Counted from the first letter of the stretch, positions 18,626 through 28,581 are shown. The stretch is DNA of 64,000 nucleotides from Streptomyces sp. P3 (GCA_016893485.2 JAFEKX020000001.1:4092001-4156000); one strand, 5' to 3'. Notes: a model not told the origin generated them from the sequence alone. A program made the numbers and translations.

Positions 18626-19459
18626 CTACGCGAGCGGATCCGGCGCAGCCGTGATCCCATACTCGGCCAACTTCGCCTTGCCCCCGTCAGGAGCCGTCAG
18701 CACAAGCGGCCCCTCCTCCGTCAGAGCAACCGAGTGCTCCCAGTGCGAGGACCACGTCCCGTCGGTCGTGATGACCGTCCAGTCGTCGGAGAGCACCTCG
18801 GTCTTCGGAGTCCCCAGGGACACCATCGGCTCGATCGCGAGACAGAACCCGGGAATCAGCTTGGGCCCCTTGCCCCGCCGCTTCTCGACGTAGTTCAACA
18901 GGTGCGGGTCCATGTGCATCTCGGTACCGATGCCGTGACCGCCGTAGTCCTCGACGATCCCGTACTTCCCGCCGCCCGGCTTCGGCTGCCGGCGGATGTA
19001 CGTCTCGATGGCACGGGAGATGTCGACGAGCCGATTGCCGAGCTTCATCGCGGCGATCCGGCCCACATCGACTCCTCCGTCACCCGGGACAGCTCGATGA
19101 GCTCCGGGAGTGGCCGGAGCCGACGAACGCGGTGTACGCCGCGTCCCCGTGCCAGCCGTCGATGATCGCGCCGCAGTCGATGGAGATGATGTCGCCGTCC
19201 TTCAGGACGACGTCCTCGGAGGGGATGCCGTGGACGACGACCTCGTTGACCGAGGTGCAGATCGTCGCGGGAAGCCGCCGTAGCCAAGGAAGTTCGGCTT
19301 CGCGTTGTGGTCCGCGAGGACCTTGCGGGCGACCTCGTCCAGGTCCTTCGTGCTCGCTCCGGGTACGGCCGCCTCACGCGTGGCCGCGTGGATCGCGGCG
19401 ACGACCAGCCCCGCCTCGCGCATCTTGGAGATCTGCTCGGGGGTCTTGATCTGCACCAT
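18626..19459 (-). CDS. map: Type I methionine aminopeptidase (frame broken)
   Basis: Removes N-terminal methionine from nascent proteins. ATG at 19459 (MVQIKTPEQISKMREAGL). The dinuclear metal ligands of the pita-bread fold are visible in DCGAIIDGWHGDAAYT, GHGIGTEMH and AIEPMV. Missing bases near 19269-19271, 19104-19108 and 19057-19061 split it; restored length 278 aa. It sits between adk and infA, as in other Gram-positives. Confidence 0.95.
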
Positions 19460-19561
19460 GGGGGCCTGCGCTCTCCGTCTTCCGCGTCCTACCGGTGATG
19501 TACGTGTACAACAGTACGGCCGCGGCACCCTGCGGGCACCGCGGCCGGACCTGCCTGACGA

Positions 19562-20226
19562 CTACTTGTCGCCCTCGTCCTCGCGCTTCAGCGCGTCGAG
19601 CGCCCGCTGCGTGACCTCGTCCACCGGACCGAGCGCGGAGATCGTGACCACCAGGCCCTGGGCCTTGTAGTAGTCGATGATCGGCTCGGTCTGCGTGTGG
19701 TAGACCTCGAGGCGCGTACGGACCGTGTCCTCGGAGTCGTCGTCACGCTGGTACAGCTCGCCGCCGCAGACGTCACAGACGCCGTCCTGCTGCGGGGGCT
19801 GTACGTCACGTGGAAGACATGGCTGGAGTCCTTGCGGCAGATGCGGCGGCCGGCGATGCGCCGGACCACCTCCTCCTCCGGGACCTCCAGGTCCAGGACC
19901 GCGTCCAGCTTGATGCCCTCGGTCTTCAGCAGCTCGTCCAGCGCCTCGGCTTGCGACTCGTTGCGCGGAAACCCGTCCAGGAGAAAGCCGTTGACCGCGT
20001 CCGGCTGCTCCATGCGGTCCTTGGCCATCGCGATGGTGACCTCGTCCGGGACCAGGTTGCCCGCGTCCATGTAGGACTTCGCCAGTTTGCCGAGTTCCGT
20101 GGCCTGACTGATGTTGGCACGGAAGAGGTCGCCCGTGGAGATGTGCGGGATGTGCAGCGTCTTGGCGAGACGCACAGCCTGCGTTCCCTTACCGGCACCC
20201 GGCGGCCCGACGAGGACGATTCGCAT
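19562..20226 (-). CDS. adk: Adenylate kinase (frame broken)
   Basis: Catalyses ATP + AMP to 2 ADP. MRIVLVGPPGAGKGTQ carries the P-loop; GFPRNESQAEALD and the long LID domain (RRICRKDSSHVFHV then CDVCGGELYQRDDD) make it the long-form enzyme. One base missing in the G run 19794-19798 breaks the frame in the LID; repaired length about 221 aa. The ATG shares one base with the secY stop (TGATG), so adk is translationally coupled to secY. Confidence 0.95.
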
Positions 20227-21539
20227 CAGCGGAGGAACCCTTCGTAATTGCGCTGCTGGAGCTGGCTCTCGATCTGCTTCACCGTCTCCAGACCCACACC
20301 CACGATGATCAGGATGCTGGTGCCACCGAACGGGAAGTTCTGGCTTGCCCCGAAGCCAACCAACGCCATCGTCGGGACGAGAGCGATCAGACCCAAGTAC
20401 AGCGAACCCGGCCAGGTGATCCGGTTGAGTACGTAACTCAGGTACTCAGCGGTCGGTCGGCCAGCCCGGATGCCCGGGATGAAGCCACCATACTTCTTCA
20501 TGTTGTCCGCTACTTCCTCGGGGTTGAACGAGATCGCCACGTAGAAGAACGCGAAGAAAACGATCAGGAGGAAGTACGCGGTGATGTAGATCGGGTGGTC
20601 ACCCTTGGTCAGGTTCTGCGTCACCCAGGTCTTCCAGGCGGCGTCGCCGCTGGAGAACTGCGCGACCAGAGCCGGGATGTAGAGCAGCGACGACGCGAAG
20701 ATGACGGGAATCACACCCGCCTGATTGACCTTCAGCGGGATGTAGGTCGACGTACCGCCGTAGGAACGGCGGCCGATCATGCGCTTCGCGTACTGCACGG
20801 GAATGCGGCGCTGGGCCTGTTCGACGAAGACCACCAGGCCGACCATCACCAGGCCGACGAGGATGACGGTGCCGAACTCGATCCAGCCGCCGGCCAGCGT
20901 GCCCTGCTTCTTGATGGTCCACAGCGCGGACGGGAAGGTGGCCGCGATCGAGATGAACATCAGGATCGACATGCCGTTGCCGATGCCGCGGTCGGTGATG
21001 AGCTCGCCGAGCCACATCACGACGCCGGTGCCGGCGGTCATGGTGACGACCATGGTGATGGTCGTGAAGATGGCGCGGTCGGGAACGATGCTCGTCGCGA
21101 CCGTGCAGCCGGAGAAGAGGGCGCCGCTGCGGGCGGTGGCCACCAGGCCGGTGCCCTGAAGGATGGCGAGCGCCACGGTCAGATAGCGCGTGTACTGAGT
21201 GATCTTCGCCGTACCGGCCTGGCCCTCTTTCTTGAGGGCTTCCAGACGCGGGATCACCACGGTCAGCAGCTGCAGAATGATGCTTGCCGTGATGTACGGC
21301 ATGATGCCGAGCGCGAAGACCGTGATCTGCAGCAGCGCACCGCCGGAGAACATGTTGACGAGACCGAAGAGGCCCTGGTTGCCGGAGGCCTCGGTCACAC
21401 ACTGCTGTACGGCCGTGTAGTTGACGCCGGGGATCGGAACGTGGGTACCGACCCGGTAGACCACGATGATGCCGAGCGTGAAGAGCAGCTTCTTGCGCAG
21501 GTCGGGCGTCCTGAACGCCCGGGCGAACGCGGTGAGCAC
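20226..21539 (-). CDS. secY: Protein translocase subunit SecY
   Basis: Intact, 437 aa, GTG start behind GGAGG. Ten transmembrane segments can be placed, starting KKLLFTLGIIVVYRVGTHVP; the plug/loop regions and conserved PGIRAGRPTAEYL before helix 8 are present. It forms the channel for Sec-dependent export of the many signal-peptide proteins in this window. Last spc-operon-type gene before adk-map. Confidence 0.97.
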   Translation of the reverse strand: MLTAFARAFRTPDLRKKLLFTLGIIVVYRVGTHVPIPGVNYTAVQQCVTEASGNQGLFGLVNMFSGGALLQITVFALGIMPYITASIILQLLTVVIPRLEALKKEGQAGTAKITQYTRYLTVALAILQGTGLVATARSGALFSGCTVATSIVPDRAIFTTITMVVTMTAGTGVVMWLGELITDRGIGNGMSILMFISIAATFPSALWTIKKQGTLAGGWIEFGTVILVGLVMVGLVVFVEQAQRRIPVQYAKRMIGRRSYGGTSTYIPLKVNQAGVIPVIFASSLLYIPALVAQFSSGDAAWKTWVTQNLTKGDHPIYITAYFLLIVFFAFFYVAISFNPEEVADNMKKYGGFIPGIRAGRPTAEYLSYVLNRITWPGSLYLGLIALVPTMALVGFGASQNFPFGGTSILIIVGVGLETVKQIESQLQQRNYEGFLR

Positions 21540-21651
21540 GGTGCCTCCTGCGACCCCCGCGCGCGTGCGTCAAGGGTGACGGTCTTGAGGTTCGACGAAT
21601 AAGAACAGTGCAGGCCACCTTACCGGCGACACTGCCCCCGTGGAACGACCA

Positions 21652-21684
21652 ACCGGGGATACCCCGTTATGGGGTATCCCCGGT
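21652..21684 (-). terminator. Perfect hairpin between rplO and secY
   Basis: ACCGGGGATACCCC and GGGGTATCCCCGGT form a 14-bp perfect stem with a short GTTAT loop, 24 bp past the rplO stop. Likely partial terminator separating spc ribosomal genes from secY-adk-map, which would then need a promoter in the 21540-21650 spacer. Confidence 0.75.
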
Positions 21685-21707
21685 CGGGATCGCTTATGTC
21701 ATCGCGC

Positions 21708-22162
21708 TCAGACGAGCTCGGTGACGGTACCGCCCGCGGCGGTGATCTTCTCCTTGGCGGAACCGGAGACGGCGTCCACCGTCACCTGCAGCGCCACGGA
21801 GATCTCGCCCTGGCCGAGCACCTTGACGAGGCTGTTCTTGCGAACGGCACCCTTGGAGACGAGACCCTCGACGGTGACCTCGCCACCCTCGGGGTACAGC
21901 GCGCCCAGCTTGTCGAGGTTCACGACCTGGAACTCGGTCTTGAACGGGTTACGGAAACCCTTCAGCTTCGGGAGACGCATGTGGAGGGCATCTGGCCACC
22001 CTCGAAGCGCTCCGGAACCTGGTAACGGGCCTTCGTGCCCTTGGTTCCACGACCGGCCGTCTTACCCTTCGACGCCTCACCACGACCCACACGGGTCTTG
22101 GCGGTCTTGGCGCCCGGGGCGGGACGGAGGTTGTGGATCTTGAGCGGGTTGTTCTCCGCCAT
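21708..22162 (-). CDS. rplO: 50S ribosomal protein L15 (frame broken)
   Basis: MAENNPLKIHNLRPAPGAK start; the Gly/Lys-rich GRGEASKGKTAGRG segment and C-terminal VDAVSGSAKEKITAAGG are visible. One missing base in the GGG at 21986-21988 splits it; restored length 151 aa. Starts 3 bp after rpmD ends. Confidence 0.96.
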
Positions 22163-22164
22163 GA

Positions 22165-22347
22165 TCAGTCGACCTCCTCAACCGTCACGAGGTGGCGGAC
22201 GGTGTGCACCATTCCGCGGAACTCGGGGCGGTCCTCCTTGACGACCACGGTGTTGATCCCCTTGAGACCAAGCGACCGCAGCGTGTCACGGTGGTTCTGC
22301 TTGCTGCCGATGTACGACTTCGTCTGCGTGACCTTGAGGCGAGCCAT
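22165..22347 (-). CDS. rpmD: 50S ribosomal protein L30
   Basis: 60 aa, MARLKVTQTKSYIGSKQNHR to VTVEEVD. Its ATG shares a base with the rpsE stop (TAATG), a coupling motif. Confidence 0.95.
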   Translation of the reverse strand: MARLKVTQTKSYIGSKQNHRDTLRSLGLKGINTVVVKEDRPEFRGMVHTVRHLVTVEEVD

Positions 22348-22950
22348 TACGCACCCGCCCCGGCACGTGCACGAAGGAGAGCCGCGGGGGCGACGTCCTC
22401 GAGGGGCAGACCGCGGCGGGCCGCGATCTCCTCGGGACGCTGCAGGCCCTTGAGGGCCGCCACGGTCGCGTGCACGATGTTGATCGCGTTGGACGAGCCG
22501 AGCGACTTCGACAGGATGTCGTGAACGCCGGCGCACTCGAGCACCGCACGCACCGGGCCACCGGCGATAACGCCGGTACCGGGGAAGCAGGCTTGAGCAG
22601 GACGACGCCCGCGGCCTTCTCGCCCGTGATCGGGTGCGGGATGGTGCCCTGGATACGGGGACCTTGAAGAAGTGCTTCTTGGCCTCTTCAACACCCTTGG
22701 CGATCGCGGCCGGCACCTCCTTGGCCTTGCCGTAACCGACACCGACGGTGCCGTCACCATCGCCCACCACGACGAGCGCGGTGAAGCTGAAGCGACGACC
22801 ACCCTTGACAACCTTGGCGACGCGGTTGATCGCGACTACGCGCTCAACGTACGCGGTCTTCTCGGCGGCAGCAGCGCCGCCGTCACGGCCCTTCCGGTCC
22901 CGCCGCTCGCCGCCACCGGCACCGCTTCCACGGCGCTGGGGTCCAGCCAT
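22347..22950 (-). CDS. rpsE: 30S ribosomal protein S5 (frame broken)
   Basis: Gly/Arg-rich N-terminal extension, then YVERVVAINRVAKVVKGG and the dsRBD-like fold with GVGYGKAKEVPAAI. Missing bases at 22657-22660 and 22581-22584 break the frame; restored length is exactly 201 aa. C-terminal ARAGAGA is typical of Streptomyces S5. Confidence 0.95.
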
Positions 22951-22987
22951 TGGATTACCTCTCTCTTTCCGCTAGCTACGGAAGCGA

Positions 22988-23371
22988 CTAGAACTTCAGT
23001 CCGGCTTCGCGGGCGGCGTCCGCCAGGGCGGCGATGCGCCCCGCGTACTGATTGCCGCCACGGTCGAATACGACAGCCTCGACACCGGCGGCCTTGGCGC
23101 GCTCGGCGACCAGGGCGCCGACCGACTTGGCCTGCGCGGACTTGTCGCTCTCGCCGCCGCGGATCGAGGTGTCCAGGGTCGACGCCGACGCCAGGGTGTG
23201 ACCCTTGATGTCGTCGATGACCTGGGCCACGATGTGGCGGTTGGAGCGGGTCACGACCAGGCGCGGACGCTCAGCCGTACCGGAAATGTGCTTCCGGATG
23301 CGGATGTGACGACGCTTGATGGCAGCACGCTTGTAAGCGTCGCCCTTAGCGATCTTCGTACCGTATGCCAT
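22988..23371 (-). CDS. rplR: 50S ribosomal protein L18
   Basis: Intact, 127 aa; RRHIRIRKHISGTAERPRL, and HIVAQVIDDIKGHTL are characteristic of the 5S rRNA-binding L18. Three bp separate it from rplF. Confidence 0.97.
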   Translation of the reverse strand: MAYGTKIAKGDAYKRAAIKRRHIRIRKHISGTAERPRLVVTRSNRHIVAQVIDDIKGHTLASASTLDTSIRGGESDKSAQAKSVGALVAERAKAAGVEAVVFDRGGNQYAGRIAALADAAREAGLKF

Positions 23372-23374
23372 GGC

Positions 23375-23914
23375 TTACTTACCCGCCTTTCCGACCTTGC
23401 GCCGGATGACTTCGCCCTCGTACTTGACGCCCTTGGCCTTGTACGGGTCGGGCTTGCGCAGCTTGCGGATGTTCGCCGCAACCTCGCCGACCTTCTGCTT
23501 GTCGATGCCCTCGACCGAGAAGTGCGTCGGGTTCTCGACCTTGAACGAGATGCCCTCGGGCGCCTCGACCGTGATCGAGTGGCTGTAGCCGAGAGCGAAC
23601 TCGAGGTTCGAACCCTTGGCCGCGACGCGGTAACCGACACCACTGATTTCGAGCTTCTTCACGTAACCCTCGGTCACGCCGGTGATCATGTTCGCCACCA
23701 GCGTGCGGGACAGGCCGTGGAGGGCCTTGTTCTGACGCTCGTCGTTGGGGCGGGTGACGCTGAGCACGCCGTCCTCACCCTTGGCGATGTCGATCGGCGC
23801 TGCGACGGTGTGGGTCAGCGAGCCCTTGGGGCCCTTGACCGAGACCGTACGGCCGTCGATGGTGACGTCCACGCCGGCGGGAACCGTGATGGGGAGCTTG
23901 CCAATACGCGACAT
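23375..23914 (-). CDS. rplF: 50S ribosomal protein L6
   Basis: Intact, 179 aa; MSRIGKLPITVPAGVDV start and the C-terminal signature LRKPDPYKAKGVKYEGE. Two-domain L6 fold. Confidence 0.98.
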   Translation of the reverse strand: MSRIGKLPITVPAGVDVTIDGRTVSVKGPKGSLTHTVAAPIDIAKGEDGVLSVTRPNDERQNKALHGLSRTLVANMITGVTEGYVKKLEISGVGYRVAAKGSNLEFALGYSHSITVEAPEGISFKVENPTHFSVEGIDKQKVGEVAANIRKLRKPDPYKAKGVKYEGEVIRRKVGKAGK

Positions 23915-23936
23915 AGCTTCTTCCGTTTCCCTTCCG

Positions 23937-24342
23937 CTACCAGACGTAGGCGAGAACTTCTCCGCCTACGCCCTTCTTGCCGGCCTGCTTGTCGGTGAGG
24001 AGAGACTTGGGCCGTGCGACGTGGAGATGATCGCCACGCCGAGGCCACCGAGCACCTTGGGCAGGGAGGTGGACTTCGCGTACACCCGGAGACCGGGCTT
24101 GAGATCCGCTTGATGCCCGCGATGGAGCGCTCACGGTTCGGGCCGAACTTCAGCTCGAGAACGAGGTTCTTGCCGACCTCGGCGTCCTCGACCTTCCAGC
24201 CCGTGATGAAGCCCTCCTGCTGGAGGATCTCCGCGATGTGCGACTTGATCTTCGATGCCGGCATCGTCACTGAGTCGTGGTATGCCGAGTTCGCGTTCCG
24301 CAGACGCGTAAGCATGTCTGCGATCGGATCAGTCATGGTCAT
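23937..24342 (-). CDS. rpsH: 30S ribosomal protein S8 (frame broken)
   Basis: MTMTDPIADMLTRLRNA start. Missing bases at about 24099-24102 and 24010-24012 break the frame; the repaired 135-aa protein ends GKKGVGGEVLAYVW. Near the end it reads STSHG-PKS-LLTDKQ, three residues more than the Streptomyces S8 I remember (STSHGLLTDK); this may be real or a local read error. It is the usual spc regulator in other bacteria. Confidence 0.93.
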
Positions 24343-24549
24343 GAATTGGCCTTCGGCCCTCTCGCCGGGGTTTCCAGGTGCCCATCCCTCTCCTCGATCC
24401 GAGACGAGGCGGGTGCGGTGCGGTGGACCTACGGCGTAGTAAGTCGTCTGGGCGTCAGGCGCCCAACCCTCCTAGCCTAAGCCATGGAGGGGCGGGCACC
24501 TGACCGAGCCTTTACTTACCGAGAGCTTCGGGAGTCCGGAAGTACCGGA

Positions 24550-24735
24550 CTACCAGGAGCTCTTGGTCACGCCCGGCAGCTCGCCACGGTGAGCCATCTC
24601 ACGAAGGCACACGCGGCAGAGGCCGAACTTGCGGTACACGGAGTGCGGGCGGCCGCAGCGCTGGCAGCGGGTGTAGCCACGCACACCGAACTTGGGCTTA
24701 CGAGCAGCCTTGGCAATCAGAGCCTTCTTCGCCAT
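24550..24735 (-). CDS. rpsZ: 30S ribosomal protein S14 type Z
   Basis: 61 aa with the zinc ribbon C24-x2-C27 and C40-x2-C43 (TRCQRCGRP, LCRVCLRE), so this is the Zn-containing form rather than the longer Zn-independent paralogue. Lies between rplE and rpsH. Confidence 0.96.
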   Translation of the reverse strand: MAKKALIAKAARKPKFGVRGYTRCQRCGRPHSVYRKFGLCRVCLREMAHRGELPGVTKSSW

Positions 24736-24740
24736 CTCGC

Positions 24741-25297
24741 TTACGCCTCCTTGAAGGGGAAGCCGAGGTGACGGAGAAGGGCACGGCCTTCGGCGTCGTT
24801 GGTCGCCGTGGTCACCACGGTGATGTCCATACCCCGGACGCGGTCGATCTTGTCCTGGTCGATCTCGTGGAACATGACCTGCTCGGTGAGACCGAAGGTG
24901 TAGTTGCCACGACCGTCGAACTGCTTGGGAGACAGACCACGGAAGTCGCGGATGCGCGGAAGCGCGAGCGACAGGGTGCGGTCCAGGAACTCCCACATGC
25001 GGTCGCCACGGAGCGTGACGTGGGCACCGATCGGCTGACCCTCGCGCAGCTTGAACTGCGCGATGGACTTGCGGGCCTTGGTGATGGCCGGCTTCTGACC
25101 GGTGATCGTGGTGAGGTCACGGACGGCACCGTCCATGAGCTTGAGTCACGGGCGGCGTCGCCGACACCCATGTTCACCACGATCTTGACGAGGCCGGGGA
25201 TCTGCATGACGTTCTCGTAGGAGAACTCCTCACGCAGCTTGCCCGCGATCTCCTCGCGGTACTTCGTCTTGAGACGCGGAGTGGTGGTGGTAGTCAT
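24741..25297 (-). CDS. rplE: 50S ribosomal protein L5 (frame broken)
   Basis: MTTTTTPRLKTKYREEIAG start; VMQIPGLVKIVVNMGVG and FDGRGNYTFGLTEQ are signature regions for 5S rRNA/P-site tRNA contact. One base missing near 25143-25145; restored length 185 aa. The ATG shares a base with the rplX stop (TGATG). Confidence 0.96.
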
Positions 25298-25619
25298 CAG
25301 ATGTCCTCACCCGTCCGCTTGGCAACGCGAACCTTGTTGCCCTCGTCGTCGAAGCGGTAGCCGACACGCGTGACGACCTTGTTGCCGTCCTTCTCAACGA
25401 CCAGCTGGACGTTGGAGACGTGGATCGGCGCCTCGGTCGTGACGATGCCACCGGCCTGCGAACCCTTGGCGGTGGGGCCTGCCTTGGTGTGCTTCTTGAC
25501 CCGGGTTCACCCTCGACCAGGACGCGCTCGTCGCGCGGGTAAGCGGCAATGACCTTGCCCTGCTTGCCCTTGTCCTTGCCGGTGATGACCTGAACCGTGT
25601 CACCCTTCTTGATCTTCAT
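25297..25619 (-). CDS. rplX: 50S ribosomal protein L24 (frame broken)
   Basis: KOW-motif protein: MKIKKGDTVQVITGKDKGKQG. One net missing base near 25500-25507 (the segment reads EGEP where family members have EGVN); restored length 107 aa ending VRVAKRTGEDI. Confidence 0.94.
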
Positions 25620-25621
25620 GC

Positions 25622-25990
25622 TTACAGCACCTCCGGAGCCAGCGAGATGATCTTCATGAACTTCTTCTCGCGCAGCTCGCGCCCGACCGGGCCGAAGATG
25701 CGGGTGCCGCGAGGGTCGCCGTCGTTCTTCAGAATGACGGCGGCGTTCTCGTCGAAGCGGATGTACGAGCCGTCCGGACGGCGGCGCTCCTTGACGGTGC
25801 GAACGATGACGGCCTTGACGACGTCACCCTTCTTCACGTTGCCACCGGGGATCGCGTCCTTGACGGTGGCGACGATGACGTCACCGATGCCCGCGTAGCG
25901 GCGACCGGAGCCACCGAGCACACGGATGCAAAGGATTTCCTTCGCACCAGTGTTGTCGGCGACGCGCAGTCGCGACTCCTGCTGGATCAC
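25622..25990 (-). CDS. rplN: 50S ribosomal protein L14
   Basis: Intact, 122 aa, beginning MIQQESRLRVADNTGAKE and ending IISLAPEVL. First gene of the spc group, 2 bp before rplX. Confidence 0.98.
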   Translation of the reverse strand: MIQQESRLRVADNTGAKEILCIRVLGGSGRRYAGIGDVIVATVKDAIPGGNVKKGDVVKAVIVRTVKERRRPDGSYIRFDENAAVILKNDGDPRGTRIFGPVGRELREKKFMKIISLAPEVL

Positions 25991-26018
25991 GTCTATCTCC
26001 TGATCGTCTGCCGGTTCC

Positions 26019-26064
26019 CCAACGGGGCTGCTGTGCTGAATTAACAGCGCCTCAGCCCCGTTGG
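26019..26064 (-). promoter_or_regulatory. Long inverted repeat between rpsQ and rplN
   Basis: CCAACGGGGCTG (26019-26030) pairs perfectly with CAGCCCCGTTGG (26053-26064) around a 22-nt loop. It sits exactly at the S10/spc junction, so it may be an operon boundary element (terminator or attenuator). Confidence 0.6.
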
Positions 26065-26104
26065 AGCCTGACGGAACTGTCCTGCGGGAATGCCCGCAGG
26101 AGAT

Positions 26105-26389
26105 TTACTTGGCCTTCTCGAGGATCTCGACGATGCGCCAGCGCTTCGTCGCGGACAGCGGACGCGTCTCCATGAGGAGGACGCGGTCGCCGACGCCTGC
26201 GGCGTTCTGCTCGTCGTGGGCCTTGAGCTTGTTCGTACGGCGGATGACCTTGCCGTACAGCGCGTGCTTCACACGGTCCTCGACGGCGACGACGACGGTC
26301 TTGTCCATCTTGTCGCTGACGACGAGACCCTCACGGGTCTTGCGGAAACCGCGGTCGGTCTTCTGCTCGGTCACGTTGCTCTCAGTCAT
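26105..26389 (-). CDS. rpsQ: 30S ribosomal protein S17
   Basis: Intact, 94 aa; GLVVSDKMDKTVVVAVEDRV and LLMETRPLSATKRWR are typical. Coupled to rpmC by a TGATG overlap. Confidence 0.98.
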   Translation of the reverse strand: MTESNVTEQKTDRGFRKTREGLVVSDKMDKTVVVAVEDRVKHALYGKVIRRTNKLKAHDEQNAAGVGDRVLLMETRPLSATKRWRIVEILEKAK

Positions 26390-26613
26390 CAGGCGCTCTC
26401 CACCGTCTCGATGCCCAGCTCGCGCTCACGCATCAGGGTGTAGATCCGCGCGATGTCCTTACGGACGGCCTTGAGCCGACCGTGGTTCTCGAGCTGACCG
26501 GTCGCCGCCTGGAAGCGGAGGTTGAACAGCTCTTCCTTGGCTTCGCGGAGCTTGTTGAGAAGCTCCTCGTCACCCAGTTCGCGCAGCTCGGACGCCTTGG
26601 TACCGGCCGACAT
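26389..26613 (-). CDS. rpmC: 50S ribosomal protein L29
   Basis: 74 aa from the ATG at 26613 (a GTG one codon earlier is also possible); coiled-coil hairpin ASELRELGDEELLNKL to KDIARIYTLMRERE. Start overlaps the rplP stop. Confidence 0.96.
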   Translation of the reverse strand: MSAGTKASELRELGDEELLNKLREAKEELFNLRFQAATGQLENHGRLKAVRKDIARIYTLMRERELGIETVESA

Positions 26614-27031
26614 CACGCTTCACCTGCCTCGCGCTTGACGATCCGGCACTTCATCGGCAGCTTGTGGGCTGCGCGAGTGAGGGCCTCACGGGCGATCTTC
26701 TCGTTGGGGTAGGACAGTTCGAACATGACCCGTCCCGGGTGCACGTTCGCGATCCACCACTCGGGAGAACCCTTACCGGAACCCATGCGGGTCTCGGCAG
26801 GCTTCTTCGTGAGCGGGCGGTCCGGGTAGATGTTGATCCAGACCTTGCCGCCACGCTTGATGTGGCGGGTCATCGCGATACGGGCGGCCTCGATCTGGCG
26901 GTTCGTCACGTACGCCGGCGTGAGGGCCTGAATGCCGTACTCGCCGAACGAAACCTGCGTACCGCCCTTGGCCTGACCACGACGCTTGGGGTGGTGCTGC
27001 TTGCGGTGCTTGACCCTACGGGGATCAGCAT
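26613..27031 (-). CDS. rplP: 50S ribosomal protein L16 (frame broken)
   Basis: ATG at 27031 (MLIPRRVKHRKQH after repair of the G run 27020-27023); 139 aa. GEYGIQALTPAYVTNRQIE and HIKRGGKVWINIYPDRP are conserved. Sits 5 bp after rpsC. Confidence 0.96.
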
Positions 27032-27036
27032 TTCGG

Positions 27037-27900
27037 TCAGGCCTCCGTTCCGCCAGTAGAAGAGGGCGCAGCCTCAGCCGGAGCGGCGGCGGCGGGAGCC
27101 TCGGCCTTGGGGGCCTCGGCAGCCGGCGCGGACTGCTGCTGCGGCTTGCGGCCACGGCCGCCACGCTCGCCACCGCGGCCACCGCCGCGGGCCGGGCGGT
27201 CGCCGCCCGCGCCGCCACCACGCGCCGGGCGGTTACCCGCACGGGCAGCGGCGTTCTCGGCGCGGACCTCGGCGATGTTCTTGACGTCGCCCTTGTAGAT
27301 CCAGACCTTCACACCGATACGGCCGAAGGTCGTCTTGGCCTCGAAGAAGCCGTAGTCCACGTTCGCGCGGAGCGTGTGCAGGGGCACGCGGCCCTCGCGG
27401 TAGAACTCCGAGCGGGACATCTCGGCGCCGCCGAGGCGACCGCCGCACTGGATCTTGATGCCCTTGGCGCCGGCCTTCATCGCCGACTGCATGCTCTTAC
27501 GCATGGCGCGGCGGAAGGAGACGCGGGAGGAGAGCTGCTCGGCGACGGCCTGCGCGACCAGCTGGGCATCCGTCTCGGGGTTCTTGACCTCGAGGATGTT
27601 CAGCTGGACCTGCTTGCCCGTGAGCTTCTCGAGGTCACCGCGGATGCGGTCGGCCTCGGCGCCACGGCGGCCGATGACGATGCCCGGACGAGCGGTGTGG
27701 ATGTCCACACGCACGCGGTCACGGGTGCGCTCGATCTCCACCTTCGAGATGCCGGCGCGCTCCATGCCGGACGTCATCATCCGACGGATGGCGACGTCTT
27801 CCTTGACGTAGTCCTTGTACAGCTTGTCGGCGTACCACCGGGACTTGAAGTCCGTGGTGATGCCGAGCCGGAACCCGTGCGGGTTAACCTTCTGGCCCAT
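27037..27900 (-). CDS. rpsC: 30S ribosomal protein S3
   Basis: Intact, 287 aa. KH-domain core MGQKVNPHGFRLGITTD and VIGRRGAEADRIR; residues from about 215 form an Ala/Gly/Arg/Pro-rich extension (RGGGRGGERGGRG) typical of Streptomyces and longer than the E. coli protein. ATG shares a base with the rplV stop (TAATG). Confidence 0.97.
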   Translation of the reverse strand: MGQKVNPHGFRLGITTDFKSRWYADKLYKDYVKEDVAIRRMMTSGMERAGISKVEIERTRDRVRVDIHTARPGIVIGRRGAEADRIRGDLEKLTGKQVQLNILEVKNPETDAQLVAQAVAEQLSSRVSFRRAMRKSMQSAMKAGAKGIKIQCGGRLGGAEMSRSEFYREGRVPLHTLRANVDYGFFEAKTTFGRIGVKVWIYKGDVKNIAEVRAENAAARAGNRPARGGGAGGDRPARGGGRGGERGGRGRKPQQQSAPAAEAPKAEAPAAAAPAEAAPSSTGGTEA

Positions 27901-28247
27901 TACCGGGTTCCTTCCTTGCTGCTGACGACCACGGTGATGTGGCTGGTCCGCTTGCGGATCCGGTAGGCACGGCCCTGGGCACGCGGCCGGAACCGCTTCA
28001 GGGTCGGACCCTCGTCGACGTACGCCTCGGAAATGAAGAGGCTGTCGGCGTCGGTGTGGTCGTAGTTGTGCGCGGCGTTGGCAATGGCGCTGTCCAGCAC
28101 CTTGCCGACCGGCACGCTCGCGGCCTGCGGGGCGAAACGCAGGACCGCCTGAGCCTCCGTGGCGTCCATGCCACGGATGAGGTCCACCACGCGGCGGGCC
28201 TTCATGGGCGTGACGCGGATGTACCGCGCCTGGGCCCTGGCTTCCAT
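27900..28247 (-). CDS. rplV: 50S ribosomal protein L22
   Basis: 115 aa from MEARAQARYIRVTPMK (an in-frame upstream ATG would add eight unconserved residues). The loop KRFRPRAQGRAYRIRKRTSH that lines the exit tunnel is intact. Confidence 0.97.
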   Translation of the reverse strand: MEARAQARYIRVTPMKARRVVDLIRGMDATEAQAVLRFAPQAASVPVGKVLDSAIANAAHNYDHTDADSLFISEAYVDEGPTLKRFRPRAQGRAYRIRKRTSHITVVVSSKEGTR

Positions 28248-28287
28248 GGTTGTCCCTTCAGTGTTTGTCATGGTCGGTCGCCCCGCG

Positions 28288-28569
28288 CTAGCGGCGCTTC
28301 GACTTCCGGTCGTCCTTGACGTGACCCCGGAAGGTGCGCGTCGGCGAGAACTCGCCGAGCTTGTGGCCGACCATCGACTCGGTGACAAACACCGGGATGT
28401 GGGTCTTGCCGTTGTGCACCGCGATCGTGTGGCCGAGCATGGCCGGGACGATCATCGAGCGGCGGGACCAGGTCTTGATGACGTTCTTGGAGCCGGCCTC
28501 GTTCTGTACGTCCACCTTCTTGATGAGGTGGCCGTCGACGAAGGGCCCCTTCTTGAGACTGCGCGGCAT
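28288..28569 (-). CDS. rpsS: 30S ribosomal protein S19
   Basis: Intact, 93 aa; MPRSLKKGPFVDGHLIKK and GHKLGEFSPTRTFRGH. Confidence 0.98.
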   Translation of the reverse strand: MPRSLKKGPFVDGHLIKKVDVQNEAGSKNVIKTWSRRSMIVPAMLGHTIAVHNGKTHIPVFVTESMVGHKLGEFSPTRTFRGHVKDDRKSKRR

Positions 28570-28581
28570 CTAAACCCGCTC

